IMG/VR virus record: IMGVR_UViG_3300044995_000052
Coordinates: 1-38,004 of that record
Source of the DNA: a virus
DNA length: 38,004 nucleotides
Strand: one strand, 5' to 3'
The notes under the pieces are model-generated. The model was not told the origin of the DNA. It saw only the letters and a program-made list of their open reading frames with translations, and did no database searches. The translations under genes were made by a program, and so were the position numbers. Below are positions 8,063 through 16,713 of this stretch, one piece after another (the stretch's first letter is position 1; each line of letters starts with the position of its first letter).

Positions 8063-9082
8063 TTATGGTGTTAGTTTTTGATAGGTGTTGTAGGCATTTA
8101 GACCTAGTGCCAAATAATCAAAAAAGCCTGGTGTGCGAATAGCGCGTTTTTGTGCTTCAAGAGTGTCAGCAGACAAAGCTACACCTTGCTTTAGCACTTC
8201 TTCATTGAGTTGACTTTGCAAATACCGACTTTGTCTGGCCACTTCATTTGCCAACACACCAATGTTGTAGTTGGCTTGGTTGGCCAAACGCTGTGACCTA
8301 AACGCATTGGCTGCCACATCACCAGCAGCCGTGGCATTTATCAGATCTTGATTGGCTTTGTAATCAGTCAAAACACGGTCCAATGATGCTGTGTTTTGAA
8401 CCAAGGTTTTTTCTGCATCTGCCATTGCAACGTTGCTGTCCCTCATGGCTTTTAGTTTGGCTGCTTTAGTGCCCACCAATTCACCTGCTCTAGCCACTTC
8501 AAATTCATTTTCTGGTGAGGCTGTGTCTAACAAAGTCAACAACGCCTCATTAATGCCTCCTTTGGCAGCACCTGCATCCAACAAGGCAAGCAGAGCTTGG
8601 CGTTGGTTGGTGTCTTGTTGCAGGCTGTTAAGAAGGGCTTTGATTTGGTTGGCATAAGCAGCGTTGGTTTGACCCAATGCAGAGATGAGCTCCTCATCTG
8701 CTCTTTGCTTTTCTCTTGTGGCTTTTTCTTCTGCTTTTAATTGAGTTTGTTGCTCATTAAAGCGGGATTTTATCAGGTCTAAATTGGCCACAAACTTGGC
8801 ATTTTCAACTGCAAGGGCGTTAAGTTGCTCTTGCATGCGCAAAGCAGCATCAGTTTGCAAAAACGCTTGTTGCCTAGCAGCATCTTCTAGGGCATCTTGC
8901 ATTTCATCAATTAAGCGCTGGTTTTTTATGGCAACTAATTGCAAATCCGCTTGCAGTTGTTGTTGCTTTTTCTGGGCATCAAGTGCTTTTCTTTGTGCCC
9001 GTGCTTGTTTTTGCTGGTTTGATAATGAGACTAAGCCGCCGACTGCTGAAACTCCAGCGGCAACTGCTCCAACTGCTCCCAT
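8063..9082 (-). CDS. coiled-coil internal virion protein (T7 gp14-like position)
   Basis: This is a ~339-residue protein. It begins with a Gly/Ala/Val hydrophobic segment (residues 1-20), followed by long Gln/Ala/Glu/Lys-rich heptad-like stretches (about 25-160). T7 gp14 is likewise an internal core protein with a hydrophobic N-terminus that inserts into the outer membrane during ejection. The position directly upstream of the 1051-residue peptidase-bearing virion protein supports a matching role. The start is uncertain: ATG at 9082 lacks a good Shine-Dalgarno, and the frame is open upstream to a TTG at 9109. The antisense strand here also has open frames, which are by-products of the Ala/Gln-rich composition. 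Confidence 0.6.
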   Translation of the reverse strand: MGAVGAVAAGVSAVGGLVSLSNQQKQARAQRKALDAQKKQQQLQADLQLVAIKNQRLIDEMQDALEDAARQQAFLQTDAALRMQEQLNALAVENAKFVANLDLIKSRFNEQQTQLKAEEKATREKQRADEELISALGQTNAAYANQIKALLNSLQQDTNQRQALLALLDAGAAKGGINEALLTLLDTASPENEFEVARAGELVGTKAAKLKAMRDSNVAMADAEKTLVQNTASLDRVLTDYKANQDLINATAAGDVAANAFRSQRLANQANYNIGVLANEVARQSRYLQSQLNEEVLKQGVALSADTLEAQKRAIRTPGFFDYLALGLNAYNTYQKLTP

Positions 9083-9137
9083 ACAATTTCTAATAGTGGT
9101 CTTCACCAACTAATAAGTGGTTGTGGAAGTGGTTGTG

Positions 9138-11132
9138 TTATTTGGCTTCAAACCAGCTTTCGCCATCATGCCACTCGCCATTGATGCACACACCAGGCAG
9201 TATGTCAAATCGGTTGTTCCAAATCCTATTAAGGTCCTGCAACAATTGCGGTGCCTTGTCTGCATCAACTTCCACAATAGCTTCGTCGTGGATGATGTTG
9301 ACAAAAGAAGCTCCGGCTTTTTCTACACAGGGAAGAGATTCAATCAACAGAAGGTGAAGTACATCCCGGGCAGTTTTTTGAATGATGAAATTGAAGCTCA
9401 TGCGCTCGCCTTTGAAGCGCTCCCATTTGTTTTGGCTAAGCAGTTCTGGATACACGCCCCGTGCACCAAATGGATTGCTCACCCAAGGCATGCCATCTAC
9501 TTTTGCTCTTTTCCTAGCTGTGCTCCAGCAAAGTTCCTTGAGTTTGGCAATAGAGGGTTGGCTGGAGTGAACTTGATCAAACACCCTCTGTGCCTCTTCA
9601 AAGGTGGGCGTAAGACCGCGTTTGAAAATGAGATTGGCTGAGCCTCCGTAAATGAGGAGGAACAACACTGTTTTGGCCAAGCTGCGGCTAATGCCCCAGT
9701 TAGTGGCATTAGCTGTGTGAACGTCCTCTCCAGAATTTATGATTTTTAGCAGCTTATCGTCTTTGGTGACGTTGGCTAAAAACCAAGCCAACACCACAAC
9801 TTCTATTCTGTCTAGGTCAGCAACTAAAATGCGCTTGCCTGGAGGAGCACAGAATAATTGCCTAAACCTCATGCCATAGTCTTTGAGAGTGCGATAGTCT
9901 GGGTGTTTATCGTCCCAAGGACGTGGCATGTTTTGTAAATTTGGTGAGTTGCTGGCCAACCTGGTTGTGCGTGTCCGTGCACTAACAAAATTGCAATGAA
10001 TGCGACCGTCCTTGTGGATGTGTTTTCTTAGCGTCTTACACAGATCAAGGAGCTTGGTGCACTTAATTATTGTGGCCAATGGCAAATGCGGCGGCAATTC
10101 ATCTGCCACTGCTGCAAAAAAGGTTTTGTTCATTTTTGGCCGTCCTTGTGGCGTTTTGTCTGCTTTAGCTAAGGCAGATGGAGCGTCTTTTTTTAAAACC
10201 CACCAAATATGGCCAGTTGCAGCACTGGCATTAAAAGGCACCAACGGACAATGATTGCCTAGATAATAGGGATCGGAAGCCACCGTTGTTCCATTGGCAT
10301 CCGCATAATAAGACATGTTGCGTTTGTTACGGTAGTAGCCTCTCTTGTATATCACCTCATGAGGCACAAATTCTTGTGTTTTTGCATCCCACTTCAGCTT
10401 GGGCAAACCAGGATAGCGGTTAGTGATTTGGTCTTTGGCTTTTCTAAGTTCATCTTCTAAATCAAGCATCAAGGCCTGTAGCCTTTGCGAGCTAATATAA
10501 ATGCCATTTTGCTCAAGCTGCGTTAGCACCCGCAACATTGGCAGCTCAATTTTCAACAAGGAGTTTAAGAACTTAGGATTGGCATTAAACCAAGCTGCCA
10601 GTTTTTTATACAGAAAGTAGGTGGCTTCAACGTCTTGCAAGCAATAGCGGGTGATCAGCTTAATTGCGTTGGCGTTTTTGGACCAATCAATTGACCAAAA
10701 CTGCTCTAATGTGGTTGGTTTGGTTGTGTTTTTAAACACACCTTCTTTTTCAAATTCCTCAATTATGTGAAGCTTTTTTCCAGTGAGGGCGTCTAATGAC
10801 AGCTTGCCAACTGCTGCTGTATTCTTCACATAGGCCATTTGCAGCGTACAAATAAGCAAAGCAGAGGGAGGCACTTTCAACCCTCTGCTTTGCAACACAC
10901 ACAGGTCGAATTTGAGGTTGTGACCAACAAGGGCATATCCTTCCTGCAGCTTTTCCTCAATAAACTCAATTGCCCTTTTAACGTTTTTAGAATGTCGCAA
11001 AGTTCGTTTGCCGGTAGCGTCCACTTCCAACATGCCAATGGTATACACAGGCAACTCAGGATTGAAGCGCGTATCTGAAGTCAGCCCTTCTGTGTCGATT
11101 ACTAACAATTTATTGCTGGGCAGTTTGGCCAT
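9138..11132 (-). CDS. family A DNA polymerase with 3'-5' exonuclease (T7 gp5-like)
   Basis: This is the 664-residue replicative polymerase. The exonuclease domain shows D13-x-E15 (VIDTEG), GHNLKFD with D76, and YCLQDVEAT with D167. The polymerase domain shows motif A around residue 436 (VADLDRIEVVVLAWF), motif B around 481 (RSLAKTVLFLLIYGG) and motif C around 616 (IIHDEAIVEV). In motif B the Phe/Tyr selectivity position is Phe. Motif A is divergent: the usual Ser before Ile-Glu is replaced (DLDRIE), and the Arg after Glu is Val. The start is ATG 11132, chosen because GAGGAG lies 8 nt upstream; the open frame extends to 11189 without such a site. It overlaps the end of the upstream nuclease gene by 23 nt. 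Confidence 0.93.
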   Translation of the reverse strand: MAKLPSNKLLVIDTEGLTSDTRFNPELPVYTIGMLEVDATGKRTLRHSKNVKRAIEFIEEKLQEGYALVGHNLKFDLCVLQSRGLKVPPSALLICTLQMAYVKNTAAVGKLSLDALTGKKLHIIEEFEKEGVFKNTTKPTTLEQFWSIDWSKNANAIKLITRYCLQDVEATYFLYKKLAAWFNANPKFLNSLLKIELPMLRVLTQLEQNGIYISSQRLQALMLDLEDELRKAKDQITNRYPGLPKLKWDAKTQEFVPHEVIYKRGYYRNKRNMSYYADANGTTVASDPYYLGNHCPLVPFNASAATGHIWWVLKKDAPSALAKADKTPQGRPKMNKTFFAAVADELPPHLPLATIIKCTKLLDLCKTLRKHIHKDGRIHCNFVSARTRTTRLASNSPNLQNMPRPWDDKHPDYRTLKDYGMRFRQLFCAPPGKRILVADLDRIEVVVLAWFLANVTKDDKLLKIINSGEDVHTANATNWGISRSLAKTVLFLLIYGGSANLIFKRGLTPTFEEAQRVFDQVHSSQPSIAKLKELCWSTARKRAKVDGMPWVSNPFGARGVYPELLSQNKWERFKGERMSFNFIIQKTARDVLHLLLIESLPCVEKAGASFVNIIHDEAIVEVDADKAPQLLQDLNRIWNNRFDILPGVCINGEWHDGESWFEAK

Positions 11133-11529
11133 GGACGTAGCTCCTCGGATTAGTGTTAGCATAGCACAAGTTTCTTGTGAATTGCACAATTTCTCTTATG
11201 TGCAATGGCGATACCATGGTGGTAGATAGCACAAAAATGAAGTAGCCAAGCATTTGTGCGCGGTTGATTTTGATGTAGTCGCGACGAATGCCAGCAGCAG
11301 TTGTGTGGCCGCTTTTATACCACCCTGCTGTGCCACCATTAATTTCAATCAAAATAGGAGCATTAATCACTTTAAAGTCATAGGGCAAACACCGCTTTAT
11401 GCCTCTAATGCGAGTGTCTTTAAATTGTGGCTCAAGCTGAAGATCAGGAGCCAGCTCATGCCACAATTCAACAAACCTTTGCTCCAACATGGATTGTACT
11501 TTAGCCTTTTTAACACGCCGTTTGTTCAA
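11110..11529 (-). CDS. PD-(D/E)XK-type endonuclease, putative Holliday junction resolvase
   Basis: This is a 139-residue nuclease. Visible motifs are E16 in an N-terminal helix, D51 in LPYDF, E62 in the strand LIEINGG, then SGHTTAAGIRRDYIKIN (H75, D84, K86). This order is typical of a Vsr/resolvase-like phage nuclease family in which the usual ExK becomes ExN or ExG. Located between primase-helicase and polymerase, it fits the role of T7 endonuclease I (branch resolution before packaging). The start is TTG at 11529, overlapping the primase-helicase stop as TTGA. GGAGGA lies 7 nt upstream, which supports this unusual start codon. The exact substrate is inferred. Confidence 0.7.
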   Translation of the reverse strand: MNKRRVKKAKVQSMLEQRFVELWHELAPDLQLEPQFKDTRIRGIKRCLPYDFKVINAPILIEINGGTAGWYKSGHTTAAGIRRDYIKINRAQMLGYFIFVLSTTMVSPLHIREIVQFTRNLCYANTNPRSYVHGQTAQQ

Positions 11530-13232
11530 AATAGTTCCTCCACATCCACATCATCTAAATCAGAAGCCTCAATTGCATCGGCATAAGAAGGTGACGAAGA
11601 AGCGTCTTCTTCAACTTCTTGCAAGCTCCAGTCAACCAACTTGAGCATAATATCTGCATAACCGCCGCTCATGCGTTCTAGCTTGATTGTCTCAACATAA
11701 GTGATGCGTTTTTGAGGATCTAAAGCCACACCCAACACAACATCTGCATACCGAGCCAACCCACTGTTGTTGTAGATGTCCGAAAGCTGTGGACGGTAGA
11801 TGATGCGTTTGTTGGATTTTAACTGCTTTCTCACATGACACAGGGCAATAATGGGAATTGATTGACGTTCAGCCAATGCCTTTAACTGCTTGGCAATTTG
11901 TTCAAGTTCTTCTGGTGTGCCCTCATCTGCGATGGCGAGCACATGGTCAATTACCAACAAGCTGGGTGCCAAGCCAGCAGCAACCAGCTCATGCAACTTG
12001 TCCTCAATTTCTTGAATTGTGCAAGTGCCAAACCGAGCAAACATGTGGAGGCGCTTTAGCAAAGCATTGGCAAAAGCCCTCAAGCTGTTAAGTTCTTCTT
12101 CTGTGAGATTCTCTATCACCTGTTTGTCATAGTAGTTGATGCCTTTTGCATTTCTCACCAATTTGAGTGCAACTTCTGCTGGTCTCATTTCGGCAGAAAT
12201 CATAAACACTCTGTGTCCATCAGCCAATACTTCCAAAATAATTTGCTCTACCAGAGTTGATTTGCCTTTGCCTGCATCACCAGCAACAACACAGAGCTTT
12301 CCTGGCATCAACTTAATGGCATTAGCCAAAGTTGGCGAAAAATGAAACTTTAAGAATTTCTCGTTTTTGAGAGCTTCTAAATACTGAATAAAAGAATCGG
12401 CAATTTCTAAAGAGCTGACGATGTCAGGACTTAAGAGATGGTGGCTGTGCTCTAAATGCTCAGTCAAAGAAATGGTGGGTTCTGCACCCAACCACTCGCA
12501 AACGTCTTTGTAAGCAGACGGAATTTTTAATTCTCTAGGTTTGATGGTGCTTTCATTTTGCTGCAAGTAAGAAGTAAATGCAGATTTGGCTTCTGCACCT
12601 GCAGCATCATTGTCAAACGCAATTACAACTTCTTTATTTTCAGCATACCGCATTAAAAACGCAGCAGCTCGTTTGGCAAATGCTGCGCCTACTAATCCGA
12701 GCACAACCCACTCATAATTGGCTTCTTGGAGGAGTTTGCTAGCGGCAGCAAGCGTGTCCGTCAGCCCTTCACACAGCAAAATCCTCTGTGTTTTTTCATT
12801 GACTAGTTGCCAGCCAAATAAAGGATTGGTAATTCTAGTTCCTTTTTCTGATCGAAATGCACGCGATAGTTGCCCAGTTCTCACATCAACATAGCGGCGT
12901 TGAGCAAATGCAAATTGCCCATTGGCGTCATAAACAGGAAATTCTAGCCAAATCTCTCCCGAATCTGGGTTTTGCTTGGCGCAAACGCCATACAAGGCAA
13001 TGGCCTCATCGCTTATGCCGCGTTTGCCTAGATACACAGAAGGAAGGTCAAAATCAAGAACAGTGTCTGTGGGTGTTTGATCAGCTTCTGCTCTTCGAGA
13101 CGGTGGTATGGTAAAGCCACACGCAAAGCAGAATGCACCTCCATCTTCATAAAAAACCAAATTATCACCGCTGGTGTCTTTGCCATGAGAAGCGCATTTA
13201 GGGCATCTAACTCTTTTAACGACGTGTGTCAT
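11526..13232 (-). CDS. primase-helicase (T7 gp4-like)
   Basis: This 568-residue fused enzyme primes and unwinds DNA at the fork. The N-terminal zinc ribbon has C10/C13 and C35/C38. The Toprim region shows LLCEGLTDT near residue 155 and VIAFDNDAAG near 204. The RecA-like helicase has Walker A GDAGKGKST near 319 and Walker B LLVIDH near 425, followed by ALCHVRKQ. Length and order match T7 gp4 (566 residues). ATG 13232 is preferred because GGAGG lies 7 nt upstream; a longer frame starting at 13259 has no such site. It overlaps the end of the 13216-13860 gene by 17 nt, which suggests translational coupling. Confidence 0.93.
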   Translation of the reverse strand: MTHVVKRVRCPKCASHGKDTSGDNLVFYEDGGAFCFACGFTIPPSRRAEADQTPTDTVLDFDLPSVYLGKRGISDEAIALYGVCAKQNPDSGEIWLEFPVYDANGQFAFAQRRYVDVRTGQLSRAFRSEKGTRITNPLFGWQLVNEKTQRILLCEGLTDTLAAASKLLQEANYEWVVLGLVGAAFAKRAAAFLMRYAENKEVVIAFDNDAAGAEAKSAFTSYLQQNESTIKPRELKIPSAYKDVCEWLGAEPTISLTEHLEHSHHLLSPDIVSSLEIADSFIQYLEALKNEKFLKFHFSPTLANAIKLMPGKLCVVAGDAGKGKSTLVEQIILEVLADGHRVFMISAEMRPAEVALKLVRNAKGINYYDKQVIENLTEEELNSLRAFANALLKRLHMFARFGTCTIQEIEDKLHELVAAGLAPSLLVIDHVLAIADEGTPEELEQIAKQLKALAERQSIPIIALCHVRKQLKSNKRIIYRPQLSDIYNNSGLARYADVVLGVALDPQKRITYVETIKLERMSGGYADIMLKLVDWSLQEVEEDASSSPSYADAIEASDLDDVDVEELF

Positions 13233-13860
13233 AATCAACCTCCATACAACTGCAACCATAGCCTGCTTCAGCTAAACTAATCAAATAATGGGCAATGGCA
13301 TCTGGAATGTGGCAATCTAAAGCAGGCCCAATCTTAAACAACACACCCAATACATTGATGACTTGGGTGGCACAAGTGAAGGGAAGATTGAAGTGAATCA
13401 AGTTATTTTCTTTTTTTATGGAGCCAGGTTCTAGGGAAAAATCAATGGTGGCTTCTCCCTTGTCTGTGTCGGAAAGTTGGCCAAGCCGCATAAACGCAAC
13501 GGCATACCGAACACAAGCCCACCAATCCAGCTTGCGGTTGATTTGAAAGTCATAATCTAGCATAAACTGGGCAGCCTTAGCTGCCTCTTCTATGTCGTTC
13601 AAATCTATTTCGTAGTAACCAACCGTGAAAGGCAGTTCCAAAATAGAACTATCCCATTCCTCACGGTAACAACCTTCTGACGAAATTTCATAGTAATGGG
13701 AGTTCAGCTGAATGCCACAGTGGCTGATTTTGCCTTTGTAGCCAAAAAGCTGGCTATAGCGACTCACGGCATGGTGCATGCATTTGTCGAGCCAGCTACT
13801 GCCAGCATAGTCATAAAAAATTACACGAAGAACAAAATCTGATTTAACACAAACTAGCAT
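13216..13860 (-). CDS. possible permuted papain-like (YiiX/NlpC-type) hydrolase
   Basis: This 214-residue protein is unknown by name. The segment ISHCGIQLNSHYYEIS (H47, E58) followed much later by LPFTCATQVINVLG (C163) matches the His-acidic-Cys order of circularly permuted papain-like hydrolases. In those the His strand comes first and the nucleophilic Cys begins a helix of the type CSELV. Such enzymes cleave amide or ester bonds in peptides, peptidoglycan or lipids. There is no signal peptide or membrane segment. It lies in the replication unit between an unknown gene (7-nt overlap, ATGCTAG) and primase-helicase, so an intracellular role is more likely than lysis. The assignment is from motif pattern only. 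Confidence 0.7.
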   Translation of the reverse strand: MLVCVKSDFVLRVIFYDYAGSSWLDKCMHHAVSRYSQLFGYKGKISHCGIQLNSHYYEISSEGCYREEWDSSILELPFTVGYYEIDLNDIEEAAKAAQFMLDYDFQINRKLDWWACVRYAVAFMRLGQLSDTDKGEATIDFSLEPGSIKKENNLIHFNLPFTCATQVINVLGVLFKIGPALDCHIPDAIAHYLISLAEAGYGCSCMEVDYDTRR

Positions 13861-14624
13861 ATGGTTTCCAAAACAGGTTCAGGCGTTGGGTAGGGCCTGT
13901 TTATAATATAGTACCCGTCTTGGGCTGTGTCAATGGCATATGCTGCTTTGCGCCGCACATCATAGGACCAGCTTGGTAAGTTGGCACAAAGCCCAAAGAA
14001 CAAAGCATTCAACTGCTCAGCAGGAAGAGCAGTGGAATAGGCATAGGTTTGCTTAAGCAAAGTCACTACATCATTTTCCCCTTGCTTGTAGCCATCCTCG
14101 TGTGTGTCTTTGTAATTCTTATACACAACGTAAGTGCGAAGTAAGTTTCTTAGGTAGTTGTTTGTACACAGAGAGTGATGGGTTTGAGGATTGGGTGGCT
14201 TTTCCAATTCCAGCAGCTCTGTTACCAGAACACGCCAATCAATGCCAAACGCAACTTTCAAGCCTTTGGCAAACTGGTAGCGAGGCATGTAGAAACGCAT
14301 CGAAAGCAAAAAGCGGATGGGGTCGTTTGATTTGTCATTCTTAATAAATTCAACAAAATCAACGACATACTCATCAATGCTGCGGTGGCATTCGGCATGA
14401 TGCCTGTGGGTTAACACCAACAAGGCTTTTATGGTGCCTTTGAGGCAATCAAACACCAGACTGCTAATTCTGTGGTGGTTTCTGATGCTGTCGTAAACCA
14501 CCTCAAACTTGTGAGGGTAGATGCACAAATTAACAAATGCCAACACTTTAGAAATGGCATTGTCAAAATAATCTGGCATGTGCATTAGCAAGTGATCGCG
14601 AGCAAATTGGTTGTTGAAATGCAT
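13854..14624 (-). CDS. unknown protein in the replication unit
   Basis: This is a 256-residue, mainly helical protein rich in His, Tyr and Leu, with no motif that I recognise. It has no zinc cluster, P-loop or membrane helix. A GAGGTGAAGCAAA leader precedes ATG 14624. It sits 11 bp after the ribonucleotide reductase stop and overlaps the next gene by 7 nt, so it is co-transcribed with replication genes. Confidence 0.7.
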   Translation of the reverse strand: MHFNNQFARDHLLMHMPDYFDNAISKVLAFVNLCIYPHKFEVVYDSIRNHHRISSLVFDCLKGTIKALLVLTHRHHAECHRSIDEYVVDFVEFIKNDKSNDPIRFLLSMRFYMPRYQFAKGLKVAFGIDWRVLVTELLELEKPPNPQTHHSLCTNNYLRNLLRTYVVYKNYKDTHEDGYKQGENDVVTLLKQTYAYSTALPAEQLNALFFGLCANLPSWSYDVRRKAAYAIDTAQDGYYIINRPYPTPEPVLETIC

Positions 14625-14635
14625 TTTGCTTCACC

Positions 14636-16129
14636 TCACCCTTCACACGCACAACTGATTTGACCTGGTTGTTGTGCCCACTCAGCTAGGGCTTGGTCCA
14701 CGTCAAAGTCCACAATGCCTTCGGTGGATTGCCAAAGCTGGTCTTTACGAAGGCTGGCGTCATTGGCTGGCTTTAGCCGATAGTAAAGGCTTTGGATGTG
14801 AAGGAAAGGCTCTTTAGTGAACCAGCTAACAAAATCTTCCTCAGTAAATTTTTCGCCGTAGAAGCAGTGGCTGTGACGGTGGGCTAATCCAGTGGATTGT
14901 ATCAAAAGCTGCATAGCAGCGCTGAGGTCTCTATAGTCTTCATACGGCACCTCATACACGGTCCAAGTACGAGGATGATAATCCACTAATTTGTCGCCTT
15001 TAACTGCTGACTTGATGATGGTCCTCACGCTTTCCTCAGTTTTGAGGCCAATCACTGGCTGCAGCTCCGGCGAAGACACAAACCCAAACCTGTCTGTGCT
15101 GCGATGGGCTGTGGACACGGTAGGCTGAAAGCAAAAGGCTCTTTCTATAAGGCCCTCCACTTCTTGTGTGGCTGCTAAATAACCTCTTGCTAAAGCAGCC
15201 ACTATTTGGTTAGCTAGTGATTGCTCTTGCAAGTCTTCTGCCAACTGAGCAATTTCTTCAATTGTGGCAAACCTGCCTCCACATGCATAGATGGTGTGAA
15301 GAAGAGCATCTGCCAGCTCTCGATATGACACACCATTAGCTCCAAGGAAAGAAGCCATGCCAAACAAGCCAAGGCCAAATTGGCGGTTCTTAGTGTCATT
15401 GCAATACAGAGGAGTGGATTTGATTAGCTCGTTGCTTTGGCGCATGTGCTTGTACATGGCCTTAGCTGCTTCTTTCATAACACAAGGAAATAAGTCAACT
15501 AAGCCATTCAAGCTAAATTGGCTGAGATTAATGGCACCAAGCACACAAGTGCCTCTGTGTGGTATCTCAACCTCCGTACAGAGGTTGGTAAACAAACCAA
15601 CACCAGCTGGCTCTTTCACCAGGAAACACTGAAAATTGTCGTAGGCTTTGGTGAGCAACCTAATCAGCTCCTTGTCACGCAGCAACTGGGCAGCTTCTTC
15701 CGTGTTGGGCCTTGGCACATACACAGCCCTGTAAGCTGCCTTAAATGGAAAAGAAAGAAACTTCACCAGCTCTTGTCTGTCTGGGTAGTTCCAAGGCATT
15801 ATTAGCTGGCCAGCTCCGTTTTTCTTCTCTGTGCGGCGCATGCTGGCAAACACAGCATCCAGAATTTCAGCAAAACTTACTGGGCCGCTGCTTGTGCCAC
15901 CAGAAGAAATTGGAGCACCTGGTGGTCTTAGATTGCCTAAGTACACCGTAGGTGCTCCTTGATACGCTAGCACTTGAATTGCCCAAGCAATTCCCTCAGC
16001 TATGCTGTCAATGCTGTCTTCCATTACGAAGACGTTGCAGCTAGCGCCAGCTGATTTGCGCCCTTGCTCCAGCGCTGTTATGCGGCTACTTGGTTCAAAG
16101 TACTTGGCTAAGGTTGGATTTATGCTCAT
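14636..16129 (-). CDS. ribonucleotide reductase catalytic subunit, short cyanophage type
   Basis: This is a 497-residue enzyme reducing ribonucleotides to deoxyribonucleotides. Residues fitting the family are redox Cys31 (SCNVFVMED), the glycine-rich loop SGGTSSGPVSF at 76-86, and the radical site N182-x-C184-x-E186 (NLCTEV). Partner Cys195 lies in GTCVLGAINLS, and a C-terminal CAC can reload the disulfide. It lacks an ATP-cone and much of the N-terminal domain of cellular enzymes; compact reductases of this size are known in podoviral cyanophages. They were first called class II and some were later reassigned to class I. The di-iron protein at 20133-20870 makes class I more likely here. First gene of its unit; AGGAGC lies 6 nt before ATG. 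Confidence 0.82.
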   Translation of the reverse strand: MSINPTLAKYFEPSSRITALEQGRKSAGASCNVFVMEDSIDSIAEGIAWAIQVLAYQGAPTVYLGNLRPPGAPISSGGTSSGPVSFAEILDAVFASMRRTEKKNGAGQLIMPWNYPDRQELVKFLSFPFKAAYRAVYVPRPNTEEAAQLLRDKELIRLLTKAYDNFQCFLVKEPAGVGLFTNLCTEVEIPHRGTCVLGAINLSQFSLNGLVDLFPCVMKEAAKAMYKHMRQSNELIKSTPLYCNDTKNRQFGLGLFGMASFLGANGVSYRELADALLHTIYACGGRFATIEEIAQLAEDLQEQSLANQIVAALARGYLAATQEVEGLIERAFCFQPTVSTAHRSTDRFGFVSSPELQPVIGLKTEESVRTIIKSAVKGDKLVDYHPRTWTVYEVPYEDYRDLSAAMQLLIQSTGLAHRHSHCFYGEKFTEEDFVSWFTKEPFLHIQSLYYRLKPANDASLRKDQLWQSTEGIVDFDVDQALAEWAQQPGQISCACEG

Positions 16130-16158
16130 GATACGCTCCTAATCACTGCATTTGCACA

Positions 16159-16172
16159 ACCACATATGTGGT
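16159..16172. repeat. 14-bp palindrome in the reductase leader
   Basis: ACCACATATGTGGT is a perfect palindrome between the promoter (16230-16258) and the reductase start (16129). It could be an operator dyad. As RNA it could pair only as a small hairpin. Confidence 0.55.
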
Positions 16173-16229
16173 GGCGCTAGTTAGTTTTTCTGCCACAATT
16201 TGCCCTTGGTTTATATGCCCTTGTTCTCT

Positions 16230-16258
16230 AATCTAACACAGGAAATTGGCTGTGTCAA
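16230..16258 (-). promoter_or_regulatory. main promoter of the minus-strand replication/tail unit
   Basis: On the minus strand, a perfect -35 TTGACA (16258-16253), a 17-bp spacer and -10 TAGATT (16235-16230) preceded by TG one base upstream (extended -10). The 17-bp stretch TTCCTGTGTTAGATTAG (16244-16228) recurs with one mismatch in the facing promoter at 16532-16548. The leader to the reductase ATG is about 95 nt. Confidence 0.8.
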
Positions 16259-16319
16259 TCAAACTAAGCAAGCAAGTGCTTGACAACCTCAAGCTGCCCA
16301 AGCAGCTCAACAACACAGC

Positions 16320-16484
16320 CAATGACCCCTATATTAACTAGCTAACGCAGCTATTACTTGCTGCTTTAGCTCAACTAGTTGCATTAGCTAGTATTAGCTA
16401 AAGTAACTAGTATTTATTTTATTATTATTATAATAATACTACTAATGCTACTAATGCTATAACTAATGCAGCTAGTTAACTAGC
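16320..16484. other. AT-rich, repeat-dense segment; candidate replication origin
   Basis: This gene-free stretch between the two divergent promoters is rich in short repeats of CTAGT, TTAGCTA and ACTAATGC. It has an almost pure A/T run at 16411-16437 and a perfect 14-bp palindrome GCTAGTTAACTAGC at 16471-16484. Divergent promoters, an easily melted tract and nearby dyads are what one expects of a phage origin. No DnaA-box series is evident. Origin function is inference. Confidence 0.4.
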
Positions 16485-16494
16485 TTATGTTTCT

Positions 16495-16531
16495 CTTGGT
16501 TCAGATTATTTTAATAATAATCTGAACCAAG
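16495..16531. repeat. 16-bp inverted repeat, candidate operator
   Basis: CTTGGTTCAGATTATT (16495-16510) and AATAATCTGAACCAAG (16516-16531) are perfect complements around TTAAT. There is no T-run after it, so it is unlikely to be a terminator. The right arm covers the -35 position of the plus-strand promoter (-10 at 16541-16546), so a bound protein could block or activate that promoter. Confidence 0.75.
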
Positions 16532-16548
16532 TTCCTGTGTTAGAATAG
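16532..16548 (+). promoter_or_regulatory. extended -10 promoter of the plus-strand unit
   Basis: TTCCTGTGTTAGAATAG contains TG-T-TAGAAT, an extended -10 at 16541-16546. It matches 16 of 17 bases of the element in the facing minus-strand promoter. The -35 hexamer position is poor and lies inside the 16-bp inverted repeat, suggesting regulator dependence. The first gene starts at 16912, so the leader would be about 360 nt and includes the 150-bp element at 16714-16863. Confidence 0.6.
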
Positions 16549-16607
16549 CATAAGCAGCAAATACTAACTAACTAACTAACAAGAGCAGCTTAGAAGAAAT
16601 TAATCAC

Positions 16608-16649
16608 AGCGGAAGCATCACGCTACGTTCGTTATTAGAAGCTTCCGCT
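16608..16649. repeat. 9-bp inverted repeat in the plus-strand leader
   Basis: AGCGGAAGC (16608-16616) and GCTTCCGCT (16641-16649) surround a 24-nt loop. Just upstream is a short tandem run of ACTA at 16563-16580. It may form an RNA stem in the leader. Confidence 0.5.
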
Positions 16650-16713
16650 ACATAGAGGGAGGGTATTTAGGTGAAGTTGCAATTGACAGGGGGTAGATGG
16701 CCTTAGTTGCAAT

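Noticed and set aside
14636-16129. Calling the reductase class II (adenosylcobalamin-dependent)
   Set aside because: Its short length and GTSSGPVSF loop first suggested this, but a probable beta subunit is encoded at 20133-20870. Sequence alone does not settle the class, so I left it open.
16495-16531. Intrinsic terminator
   Set aside because: The stem is AT-rich and no T-run follows on either strand; overlap with a promoter fits an operator better.
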